Part shown: piece after piece, positions 6,905 through 12,996 of the stretch
Numbering within the stretch: the first letter of the stretch is position 1
How the letters are laid out: every line of letters starts with the position of its first letter
From: an uncultured Selenomonadaceae bacterium
GTDB taxonomy: Bacteria; Bacillota; Negativicutes; Selenomonadales; Selenomonadaceae
Length of the DNA: 12,996 nucleotides
Reading direction: 5' to 3'
NCBI GenBank assembly: GCA_910579115.1
Contig: CAJTSO010000017.1
Coordinates: forward strand, 23,754-36,749
Translations under genes and position numbers: made by a program
The notes under the pieces: generated by a model
The model's input: the letters and a program-made list of their open reading frames with translations, nothing else
What the model was told of the DNA's origin: nothing
Database searches by the model: none

Positions 6905-6917
6905 GCGGGGTGTATCG

Positions 6918-7919
6918 ATGAACAAGAAAAAAGTATTGGCCTTGTCCGGGGCGCTGTCGTTGGCAATTCTCCTTGGTGGCTGCGGGGAAAAGGCGGCGGC
7001 CCCGTCTGTAGAAAAGACCGAAGCTGTACAGGTAACGCGCAGGGAACGCTGGACCGGTTCAGCGGAGAGCTATTTTGCGGTAATAATTGATGACCTGGGC
7101 CGGGAGGTCCGGCTGGCCAAAAAGCCGGAGCGCATCGTGGTGACATCGGCCTCCTTTCTTGAGCCGCTCCATGCGGTAGGCGGCGATGTAGTCGGTAGGC
7201 CTGATTCCCGGACAAGTATGCCGGAGTTTGCAAAGAACAAAACCAGTATAGGCCGCGTCTACAATATCGATGTGGAGAAGCTGATTGCCTGCGCCCCTGA
7301 TTTGGTTATCGTCAACAAGGGCATGAACGAAAAACTGCTGACAACGCTGGATATGAACCGGATCCCGGCCCTTGTGCTCGACATGAAGAATTATGAAAGC
7401 GTAAAGAGAGGAATCGAGATTTTTGCCAAGGTTACCGGCAATGTTGAAGAGGGCAAAGCTTATATCAGGCAGTTGGACGAAGGAATCGAAAAAATTGTAA
7501 ACAGCGTTCCCAAGGAGGACAAGCGGATCGTGATTCTCCACAGTACCGGGCAGGGTCTCAGCGTCCAGCTGGATACCAGCATTGCCGGTTCTGTGGCCAA
7601 GGGGCTTGGTTTTGTGAATGTGGCGCAGGGAATGAGCGCCATTGAAGGGAACCCTGACGCGGCCCCCTACAGTATCGAGATGCTGGTAGAACAGAATCCG
7701 GAGATAATGTTTATCACCAGTATGGGGAAAATAGAGGATATAAAGCGGAGCATGGAAAAAAACATTGCTGACAGCCCGGCGTGGCAGACCATCCCGGCCG
7801 TTAAAAACGGGAAGGTCTATTATCTGTCTCAGAATAATTTCCTCCTGAGTCCGGGAGTGCGGTTTCCGGAGGCTTTTCGGGAAATGGGGTCGCTGATTTA
7901 TCCGGAGGCAGTAAAATAA
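6918..7919 (+). CDS. Substrate-binding lipoprotein of an iron-siderophore/heme/cobalamin-type ABC importer
   Basis: This is the extracytoplasmic binding protein of the downstream permease/ATPase pair (333 residues). Its signal peptide ends in a lipobox LGGC with Cys22, so it is membrane-anchored. The mature domain shows the BtuF/FhuD-like fold hallmarks: DDLGREVRLAKKPERIVV near the start, then SIGRVYNIDVEKLIACAPDLVI, and the C-terminal AWQTIPAVKNGKVYYL. The frame is open further upstream through the leader, but the start is set at the ATG at 6918. It gives a proper signal peptide and a weak GCGGGG lies about 7 bp upstream; upstream starts would be inside the terminator hairpin. The gene overlaps the permease gene by one base. 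Known members of the family bind ferric siderophores, heme, cobalamin or other metal complexes. The sequence does not tell which one is bound here. Confidence 0.88.
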   Translation: MNKKKVLALSGALSLAILLGGCGEKAAAPSVEKTEAVQVTRRERWTGSAESYFAVIIDDLGREVRLAKKPERIVVTSASFLEPLHAVGGDVVGRPDSRTSMPEFAKNKTSIGRVYNIDVEKLIACAPDLVIVNKGMNEKLLTTLDMNRIPALVLDMKNYESVKRGIEIFAKVTGNVEEGKAYIRQLDEGIEKIVNSVPKEDKRIVILHSTGQGLSVQLDTSIAGSVAKGLGFVNVAQGMSAIEGNPDAAPYSIEMLVEQNPEIMFITSMGKIEDIKRSMEKNIADSPAWQTIPAVKNGKVYYLSQNNFLLSPGVRFPEAFREMGSLIYPEAVK

Positions 7920-8956
7920 TGCAGGAAGGGCTTCAGGACAACGCGGCAAGGAAAAGGAAGGAACAAGGCTTAACCGGCGTGCTAAATCTGCGGCGGCTGG
8001 CTTTTTTGTTCCTTTTTTCCGTCTTGGTGATAGTGGGCTTCATCGTATCGGTTGAGCTGGGGTCAGTACCGATTACCACAGGGGAAATTTTTGCGGTCAT
8101 CTTTGGGGAGGGGGCGGGCATTCATCAGCAGATCATAATGAATATCCGCCTGCCCAGAACGATTGTTGCCGCCCTGGTGGGGGTAAACCTTGCCCTATCG
8201 GGGGCAATACTCCAGGCCATCATGAAAAATCCTCTGGCCGATCCTCACATCATCGGCATTTCCTCCGGAGCGGGATTGGCCGCCGTTTTGCTGATGCTGG
8301 TTTTTCCGGCTCTGGAGTATCTGGTTACACCGATGGCTTTTCTCGGCGCAATGGGTGCTGCCTGCGTCATTTATCTGCTGGCCTGGAAGGATGGCATCAG
8401 ACCGGTGAGAATAATTCTGGCTGGCGTTGCGGTGTCTGCTTTTCTCGGGGCCGGAATTTCGGCGGTAATGATATTTAACAGTGATAAGGTCCACGGCGCG
8501 CTGATGTGGATGGTGGGTGGTCTGGCCACCAGAAGCTGGCCCCATGTGGGAATAATCTATCCATACACCGTTGCCGGTGTAATACTGGCCCTGGCGGGCT
8601 CAAAGCACCTTAATATCCTCCAGCTGGGGGACGAAATGGCGAAGGGGCTTGGTCTGAACGTTGAGGTAACCAGAATTGTCATGACGGCCCTTGCCGCCCT
8701 GCTGGCGGCCAGTGCTGTTTCCGTCGTAGGACTGCTTGGCTTCGTGGGACTGATAGTTCCCCATGCCGTGCGGCTGATGGTCGGCTCTGACTATCGCTAT
8801 CTGCTGCCGGGGGCAGCTCTTTTGGGAGCGGCAGTGGTCATGTTGTCGGATACCTTTGCCAGGACGGTCTTTTCTCCTACAGAGCTTCCCGTAGGCATAC
8901 TGATGGCAGTTCTGGGGGCGCCCTTCTTCCTCTTCCTGCTCAGGAGGGAGTTGTGA
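7919..8956 (+). CDS. FecCD-family ABC importer permease
   Basis: This is the membrane permease for the metal-chelate/B12-type importer (345 residues). The first 26 residues are cytoplasmic and basic; the rest is a string of hydrophobic helices typical of the ten-TM BtuC/FecCD fold. Seen: RLPR (77-80), GAILQAIMKNPLADPHIIGISSGAG (95-119 region, with NPLADP at 104-109), and the later GLLGFVGLIVPHAVRLMVG segment that contacts the ATPase. The ATG at 7919 shares its A with the TAA of the preceding gene, and GGAGG (7904-7908) is 10 bp upstream. A single permease gene implies a homodimer, as in BtuCD. Confidence 0.92.
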   Translation: MQEGLQDNAARKRKEQGLTGVLNLRRLAFLFLFSVLVIVGFIVSVELGSVPITTGEIFAVIFGEGAGIHQQIIMNIRLPRTIVAALVGVNLALSGAILQAIMKNPLADPHIIGISSGAGLAAVLLMLVFPALEYLVTPMAFLGAMGAACVIYLLAWKDGIRPVRIILAGVAVSAFLGAGISAVMIFNSDKVHGALMWMVGGLATRSWPHVGIIYPYTVAGVILALAGSKHLNILQLGDEMAKGLGLNVEVTRIVMTALAALLAASAVSVVGLLGFVGLIVPHAVRLMVGSDYRYLLPGAALLGAAVVMLSDTFARTVFSPTELPVGILMAVLGAPFFLFLLRREL

Positions 8957-9765
8957 TGGATAATGTAAAACCGGCTGTTCTGGCCGCTAAAAATCTGACG
9001 GTCAAAATCGAAGAAAAGACTATTCTCGCCCATGTGAATATAAGCTTTACACCTGCAAGGCGGACGGCAATAATCGGGCCCAATGGAGCCGGCAAGTCAA
9101 CCCTGTTAAAGGTATTGGCCGGACTGAACCATCGGTACGAAGGGAAGGTTCTGTTGGATGGGGAGGACACGAGGAAGCTGGGGAGAAAATCTTTCGCCCG
9201 TCGTCTGGCAATACTGCCTCAGGGACTGACTGTTCCCGCTGACGTTACGGTCAGCGAGCTGGTGGATTACGGCCGTTTCCCCTACAGGGGAATATTGACC
9301 GCCGGAGATCCGAAACGGGATCGGGAAGCCGTAGAACAGGCGTTGACAAAAACTCATCTCAAGAGCTACGCCAGCCAGCGGGTAATGACCCTGTCGGGCG
9401 GCGAACGCCAGCGTGCGTTCATCGCCATGGCACTGGCTCAGGAGCCGGAGATACTCCTGCTGGATGAACCTACTACGTATCTTGATATCGGGCATCAGCT
9501 GGAAGTAATGAATATTATCGAAGAGCTGAACCGGAATGAGAGCATGACTATCATCATGGTCCTCCACGATATTAACCACGCGCTCCAGTATTCTGATGAG
9601 ATTGTGGTCATAAAGGATCACGGGATCTACAGGCATGGGACACCGGAAGAAATCCTGACGGTTGACCTTTTGGCGAAGGTTTTTGGGGTGGAAGCCGATG
9701 TATTTGTAAACTCCAATGGAATAAGGGTGCTGTCGCCGATTTCCCTGGCGGAAGGAGAAGTGTAA
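8956..9765 (+). CDS. FepC/FhuC/BtuD-like ABC importer ATPase
   Basis: This is the cytoplasmic ATPase of the importer (269 residues). Seen: Walker A GPNGAGKST (41-49), Q-loop Gln89 in LPQG, signature LSGGERQR (146-153), Walker B ILLLDEP (166-172), D-loop Asp177, and switch His204 in LHDIN. The segment VPADVTVSELVDYGRFPY (93-110) is typical of siderophore-importer ATPases such as FepC and FhuC. That mildly favours an iron-chelate over cobalamin as substrate. The start is set at the ATG at 8956, whose A is the last base of the permease TGA. GGAGGG (8943-8948) lies 7 bp upstream. A GTG at 8953 directly before it is also possible. It is the last gene of the three-gene transport operon. Confidence 0.93.
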   Translation: MDNVKPAVLAAKNLTVKIEEKTILAHVNISFTPARRTAIIGPNGAGKSTLLKVLAGLNHRYEGKVLLDGEDTRKLGRKSFARRLAILPQGLTVPADVTVSELVDYGRFPYRGILTAGDPKRDREAVEQALTKTHLKSYASQRVMTLSGGERQRAFIAMALAQEPEILLLDEPTTYLDIGHQLEVMNIIEELNRNESMTIIMVLHDINHALQYSDEIVVIKDHGIYRHGTPEEILTVDLLAKVFGVEADVFVNSNGIRVLSPISLAEGEV

Positions 9766-9770
9766 CGGCC

Positions 9771-9810
9771 GGAAATTATCATAAATTTAAGAAATTTCCT
9801 CTTGCTTTTT
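9771..9810 (+). terminator. Weak candidate terminator after the transporter operon
   Basis: GGAAATT (9771-9777) pairs with AATTTCC (9793-9799), followed a few bases later by a run of T (9805-9811). The stem is A/T-rich and the T-run is separated by CTTGC, so termination may be poor. The T-run also overlaps the -35 box of the next promoter. Confidence 0.3.
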
Positions 9811-9830
9811 TGCCGTATCCTCTGTATATT
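9802..9830 (+). promoter_or_regulatory. Promoter of the divIC-yabR unit
   Basis: TTGCTT (9802-9807), a 17-bp spacer, and TATATT (9825-9830). Predicted start near 9837, leaving a leader of about 140 nt before divIC. The leader carries a Shine-Dalgarno-like GGAGG (9889-9893) that does not serve a long frame, and a short hairpin GGTC-AAA-GACC (9941-9951). Confidence 0.6.
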
Positions 9831-9977
9831 GGTGTGTGTTGAAATAGTTATTAATAGATGGCATTGGTGACCATTTGATATAACGATTGGAGGATGTCAT
9901 TCGCTTCGATTCGGTGAACGGCTGACACCCCGGCAGAGGCGGTCAAAGACCATCGGGAGTACAGGGCAGGTAAGGGT

Positions 9978-10292
9978 ATGGCAGGTCGAGATGGTAAAAG
10001 ATGCCTCCGTGGACGCCGTCAGGGCTTTAGCTGGTTTTATCTGGCGGTAGCAACGGTAGTCGTGTGTTTTGGTTATTGCTTCTACAACCAGCAGGTATAT
10101 TTGAACGGAGTAAACGAGAAATATCGGGTGGCTGAGCAGCGGCTCGCTGCCGCTCAAAAAATCAATATCGGCCTTCGGGAAGAGAAGGCCGGGCTTGAGG
10201 ATCTCCACCGAGTGGAAAAGGTAGCCCGTGAACAGCTTAACATGGTATACCCCGGTGAGATGCCGTATATTCTGCCTCGTGGCAGTAAATAG
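9978..10292 (+). CDS. divIC: DivIC/FtsB-like septum formation initiator
   Basis: DivIC is a bitopic division protein that works with FtsL and DivIB at the septum. The 104 residues show the expected plan: a short basic cytoplasmic N-terminus (1-18), one membrane segment (about 19-36), an extracytoplasmic coiled coil (about 44-76), and the conserved C-terminal VEKVAREQLNMVYPGEMPY (79-97), which resembles the E-x-x-AR-E-x-L-x-x-V-x-PGE signature of the family. The start ATG at 9978 is the only in-frame start after the TGA at 9915. Its ribosome site is modest (GCAGG about 7 bp upstream). The next gene is the S1-domain protein, as in Bacillus and many clostridia. Confidence 0.88.
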   Translation: MAGRDGKRCLRGRRQGFSWFYLAVATVVVCFGYCFYNQQVYLNGVNEKYRVAEQRLAAAQKINIGLREEKAGLEDLHRVEKVAREQLNMVYPGEMPYILPRGSK

Positions 10293-10333
10293 TTGACAAT
10301 GCAGTGGTTCAGGAAAATTTCCCGGGAATTTTC
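10293..10333. promoter_or_regulatory. Perfect -35 box and near-palindrome between divIC and yabR
   Basis: TTGACA (10293-10298) begins directly after the divIC stop codon. The only -10 candidate at proper spacing is AAATTT (10315-10320), which is poor. The same stretch forms a near-palindrome, GAAAATTT-CCCGGG-AATTTTC (10313-10333). It could be an operator over an internal promoter for yabR, or a weak processing/attenuation hairpin; it lacks a T-run for termination. Confidence 0.3.
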
Positions 10334-10385
10334 TTCGTACTTGGCGTTCAGCGGCTTGCCGTCATGATGGTTTGAACTTTGTCAT

Positions 10386-10391
10386 AGGAGG
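10386..10391 (+). promoter_or_regulatory. Ribosome binding site deciding the yabR start
   Basis: AGGAGG, 10 bp before the TTG at 10402. It excludes the longer in-frame candidate at 10372, which lies upstream of it. Confidence 0.8.
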
Positions 10392-10401
10392 AAATGGTAT
10401 T

Positions 10402-10938
10402 TTGTCCATTGAAGTTGGCAGTATTGTAGAAGGAACCGTTAGCGGGATAACGAATTTTGGTGCGTTTATTGAGCTTCCTGAGAATAAGACTGGTCTTGTC
10501 CACATTTCGGAGGTAGCGGATGTTTATGTCAATGATGTAAACGATTTCCTTAGACAGGGACAGAAGATCAAAGTAAAGGTACTGGCGATTAACGAGAACG
10601 GTCGTATCGGTCTTTCCGTGAAGCAGGTACCGGAGAATAAAACTGCTCAGGCGGCAACGGTGTCCCGTGGGGAATATCCTCATGCCGGGGCTCAGAGAGA
10701 CTCCTTTGCCGACCGGCAGAATCGTCCGTCTCACCCTGAAGGGACGGTGACGGCCCGTTCCTCCCGTCCGCTCATGGGGAGAGGCTTCTCCCGTTCCGGT
10801 GGACGATTCAGCAGTGGGCCCATGTCCTTCGAGGATAAGCTGTCAAAGTTCCTGAAGGATAGTGATGAGCGCCTGACTGATTTGAAGCGGAAGATGGATT
10901 CCAAGCGCGGCGGTCGTGGCTCACGCCGTGGAGACTGA
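10402..10938 (+). CDS. yabR: S1-domain RNA-binding protein, YabR family
   Basis: The 178 residues begin with one S1/OB-fold domain (1-74) carrying GSIVEGTVSGITNFGAFIEL and GLVHISEVAD, very close to Bacillus YabR and to the S1 repeats of polynucleotide phosphorylase. A low-complexity linker rich in R, S, G and P follows (about 80-140). The protein ends in a charged helix and basic tail (MSFEDKLSKFLKDSDERL, then KRGGRGSRRG), as in clostridial homologues. The start is the TTG at 10402: AGGAGG (10386-10391) is 10 bp upstream, and translation from it gives the family-typical MSIEVGS. An earlier in-frame TTG at 10372 precedes the ribosome site. It probably binds RNA in the cytoplasm; the exact role is not established. 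Closed by the terminator at 10953-10995. Confidence 0.88.
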   Translation: MSIEVGSIVEGTVSGITNFGAFIELPENKTGLVHISEVADVYVNDVNDFLRQGQKIKVKVLAINENGRIGLSVKQVPENKTAQAATVSRGEYPHAGAQRDSFADRQNRPSHPEGTVTARSSRPLMGRGFSRSGGRFSSGPMSFEDKLSKFLKDSDERLTDLKRKMDSKRGGRGSRRGD

Positions 10939-10952
10939 TTTGTAGAAAAATA

Positions 10953-10995
10953 GCGTGTCCTGTTCAGATAATCGACCGCAGGACACGCCTTTTTT
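10953..10995 (+). terminator. Strong intrinsic terminator after yabR
   Basis: GCGTGTCCTG (10953-10962) and CAGGACACGC (10979-10988) form a perfect 10-bp stem with a 16-nt loop, followed by C and six T (10990-10995). It lies between yabR and tilS, so tilS-hpt need their own promoter or read-through. I see no convincing promoter between 10996 and 11055. Confidence 0.88.
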
Positions 10996-11055
10996 ATGGT
11001 TTGCTTCGGGCATTTCGTTATTCAGTCCGCGGGCTGGAGGAACAGTAAGAACAGA

Positions 11056-12555
11056 ATGGAAAAAGCTTTATTATCCTTTAACGGGGAAATGAACCGATTT
11101 GCCGAAGGCAATCAGCTTCTACCCCCAGGGGCGGTAGTTGTCGCCGCCTGCTCAGGGGGAGCCGATTCGCTGGCCCTGCTGGACTGGCTTTTATCACAGC
11201 AGACAAAGCGGCGGCTGCATATTACGGCCGCTCATTTTGAACACGGGATTCGCGGAGAAGCCTCTCGGGCTGATGCGGCCTTTGTTCATGATTTCTGCGT
11301 TTCCCGGGGAGTTCCCTGCCGGATCGGCCATGGGGATGTTCCAGGTTACAGCGCGGAAAAAGGACTTTCTATGGAAACTGCCGCCAGGGAGCTGCGCTAT
11401 TCTTTCCTGCGGAAGGTCGTGACGGAATGTTTTTCGGCCATAAAACCCCTTATGACCCGCTGGGATACACGGGAGGTGCTTTTGGCGGTAGGGCATCATA
11501 GCGATGACCAGGCCGAAACTGTCCTGATGAGAATTTTGCGGGGGACAGGGGTCAGCGGCCTTTCCGCAATGCGGCCCAGCCGGGTGATGACAGAGTGGCT
11601 GAAGCCCGGCAGTGAATCCGGAACAAAGCTGCCGGTTCGTTGCCGGCTCATTCGTCCGCTACTGGCCGTAAGCCGTCAGGAAATAGAAGAATACTGCCGC
11701 CTGCGGAAGCTGGAGCCAAGGCGTGACGCTACCAATGATGAACCTGATGAAGCCGTGCGGAACAGCCTGCGCTTGGAGCTGCTGCCCCTTTTGCGGAGCC
11801 GGTACAATTTGGAAATAAACCGGGCCCTTTGCCAGCTGGCAGAGATTGCGGCTGATGTGAAGGACTGCATTGAGGCTGTAGCCGATGAGAAGGCCGGTAA
11901 GGTATTACGGGACAATCAGATCGACAGGACAGCCTTTTCCGTTTGTCCGACGGCAATCCAGCAGGAAATTATCCGCCGGTTGCCGGGTATGGAAAACTCT
12001 GCTTATCGGGAAATAGAATCCATCCGCCGCCTGATCATCAGGGGAGAGAGCGGCCAGCAGCTTGACCTGCCCGGAGCGGCTTTGCGGCTGGAGTACAACG
12101 AGGCAGTTTTTGTAAGAACCGTCGATAACGGTCTTGTAGCCGGCGGAAAACCAGCAGAGAAATTATTGTTTAACGGGCAGGAAACCGCCGCAGAAACCGA
12201 TTTTTGTGGTAAAATGTTTTCGGTCACCCACAGGAGCATTTCTGAGGGGGAAAGGTCAGTTCTCGGTGCCAGTGATGGTTTCGTTGCGGTCATTGATGCT
12301 GATAAGGTGAAGCTGCCCCTTCGGCTGCGGTTCCGCAGGCCGGGGGATGTGTATCTTCTTCCGGGCAGCGGCGGCGGACGGAAGAAGGTCAAGGACTTTT
12401 TTATCGATCGAAAGGTGCCGCGTAAGGAACGGGATACCGTTCCAATCCTGGTTGACGGGGACGACAATATTTTGTGGCTGGCGGGGTTCTTAAGGAGCGG
12501 CTTTGCCGTAATTGATGACAAAACCCGGCATATCATCAGGGTTTTGCTGGAATAA
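11056..12555 (+). CDS. tilS: tRNA(Ile)-lysidine synthase
   Basis: TilS uses ATP and lysine to convert C34 of the CAU-anticodon tRNA-Ile to lysidine, so that it reads AUA. The protein has 499 residues, somewhat longer than the 430-470 of E. coli and Bacillus. Seen: the PP-loop SGGADS (33-38), HFEHGIRGE (60-68), METAARELRYSFL (106-118), GHHSDDQAETVLMRILRGTG (146-165), RRDATNDEP with the following RNSLR tRNA-binding region, and the TilS C-terminal domain (RFRRPGD, KKVKDFFIDRKVPRKERDTVP). The extra length comes partly from insertions after YSFL (about 119-141) and before LIRPLL. The frame is open back to an ATG at 10996, but that one follows the terminator T-run without a ribosome site. The ATG at 11056 is preferred; GGAGG lies about 16 bp upstream, so its spacing is loose. 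hpt follows after 15 bp. Confidence 0.93.
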   Translation: MEKALLSFNGEMNRFAEGNQLLPPGAVVVAACSGGADSLALLDWLLSQQTKRRLHITAAHFEHGIRGEASRADAAFVHDFCVSRGVPCRIGHGDVPGYSAEKGLSMETAARELRYSFLRKVVTECFSAIKPLMTRWDTREVLLAVGHHSDDQAETVLMRILRGTGVSGLSAMRPSRVMTEWLKPGSESGTKLPVRCRLIRPLLAVSRQEIEEYCRLRKLEPRRDATNDEPDEAVRNSLRLELLPLLRSRYNLEINRALCQLAEIAADVKDCIEAVADEKAGKVLRDNQIDRTAFSVCPTAIQQEIIRRLPGMENSAYREIESIRRLIIRGESGQQLDLPGAALRLEYNEAVFVRTVDNGLVAGGKPAEKLLFNGQETAAETDFCGKMFSVTHRSISEGERSVLGASDGFVAVIDADKVKLPLRLRFRRPGDVYLLPGSGGGRKKVKDFFIDRKVPRKERDTVPILVDGDDNILWLAGFLRSGFAVIDDKTRHIIRVLLE

Positions 12556-12570
12556 GGGAGGTCGGGGATT

Positions 12571-12996
12571 ATGTATAAGGATTTGGAACGCATCATGTTT
12601 GATGAGGAAGCGCTGGAGGCAAAGGTGGCCGAGCTGGGCGCCTCCCTGACGGAGGACTATCGGGATAAGAATCCCATGGTAGTAGGGATCCTGAATGGGG
12701 CCATGGTTTTCTATGCAGACCTTATCCGTCAGTTGAAAATCCCCATGGAAACCGATTTCATGAAAGTTTCCAGCTATGGGGCTTCCAGCGTCAGTTCGGA
12801 AAATGTGCAGATAAAAAAGGATCTTGATGTAGACATAGCAGGCCGCCACATAGTGCTTGTGGAGGATATTATTGACAGCGGAAACACCATGTTATATCTG
12901 CTGAACAGATTGAAGGATCGGGGAGCCGCTTCCGTAAAGCTCTGCGCCCTTTTCTCCAAGCCCGCCAGAAGAAAGGTAACGGTGGATGTTGATTAT
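12571..12996 (+). CDS. hpt: Hypoxanthine phosphoribosyltransferase (5' part)
   Basis: Hpt salvages hypoxanthine (and often guanine) with PRPP to form IMP or GMP in the cytoplasm. The 142 residues visible are most of a usual ~180-residue protein; the gene runs off the right edge in frame. Seen: GILNGAMVFYADLIR (39-53) with the PPi-binding loop, SSYG (67-70), and the PRPP-binding motif VEDIIDSGNTM (97-107). The ATG at 12571 has AGGGAGGT (12554-12561) 9 bp upstream. It is 15 bp from tilS and presumably co-transcribed; in Firmicutes ftsH normally follows. Confidence 0.95.
   Translation, partial: MYKDLERIMFDEEALEAKVAELGASLTEDYRDKNPMVVGILNGAMVFYADLIRQLKIPMETDFMKVSSYGASSVSSENVQIKKDLDVDIAGRHIVLVEDIIDSGNTMLYLLNRLKDRGAASVKLCALFSKPARRKVTVDVDY

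Noticed and set aside
6780..6917. Upstream in-frame extension of the lipoprotein gene through the leader
   Set aside because: The frame happens to be open, but it would bury the lipoprotein signal peptide inside the protein and would have to be translated through the terminator hairpin. No ribosome site was seen.
6581..6925. Minus-strand open frame of 114 codons with a hydrophobic stretch, across the leader and the end of the small membrane protein gene
   Set aside because: It has no ribosome site and starts inside the terminator region. It overlaps a + strand gene that has promoter and ribosome site, and the G-U wobble positions indicate that the RNA structure belongs to the + strand. A decayed gene cannot be fully excluded.
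10996..11055. Longer TilS start at ATG 10996
   Set aside because: The ATG directly follows the terminator T-run with no ribosome site, and the extra 20 residues do not resemble TilS N-termini.

Overview
The window looks like a chromosomal segment of a low-to-mid-GC Firmicute (Bacillota), either clostridial or Negativicute-like. Three things support this. The purine-rich Shine-Dalgarno sequences are strong and sit upstream of ATG or TTG starts. Intrinsic terminators are hairpins followed by T-runs. The right-hand block has the classic Firmicute order divIC - yabR (S1 domain) - tilS - hpt. No phage, IS element, CRISPR array, tRNA or rRNA is visible. Every recognised gene lies on the + strand. 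The genus cannot be fixed from the sequence alone.

Layout. (1) 1-663: C-terminal part of a BioF/KBL-type PLP enzyme, closed by a terminator at 686-741. (2) 983-4732: a compact potABCD polyamine ABC-transporter operon (ATPase, two permeases, lipoprotein binding protein) with ATGA start/stop overlaps. It is driven by a promoter at 903-931 that is bracketed by a perfect 10-bp inverted repeat. Only 15 bp later comes prfC (peptide-chain release factor 3), apparently in the same transcript. (3) 6382-6725: a consensus-like sigma-A promoter and a 95-residue two-TM protein of unknown function, starting at a TTG. (4) 6749-6904: a highly structured RNA leader ending in a strong terminator, placed 13 bp before an Fe-siderophore/heme/B12-type ABC importer (lipoprotein, FecCD permease, ATPase; 6918-9765). 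This looks like a riboswitch or attenuator whose class I do not recognise. (5) 9802 to the end: a promoter, divIC, an S1-domain yabR protein, a terminator, tilS, and the 5' part of hpt.

How the genes fit together. The pot genes import spermidine/putrescine, and prfC acts on the ribosome; linking them in one transcript is the less usual arrangement. The second transporter imports a metal chelate or cobalamin-like compound and is probably controlled by premature termination in its leader. The last block is housekeeping: septum formation (DivIC), an RNA-binding S1 protein, tRNA-Ile lysidine synthesis (TilS) and purine salvage (Hpt).

Most coding content is ordinary. The best candidates for something undescribed are the structured leader at 6749-6904 and the symmetric operator-like repeat around the potA promoter.
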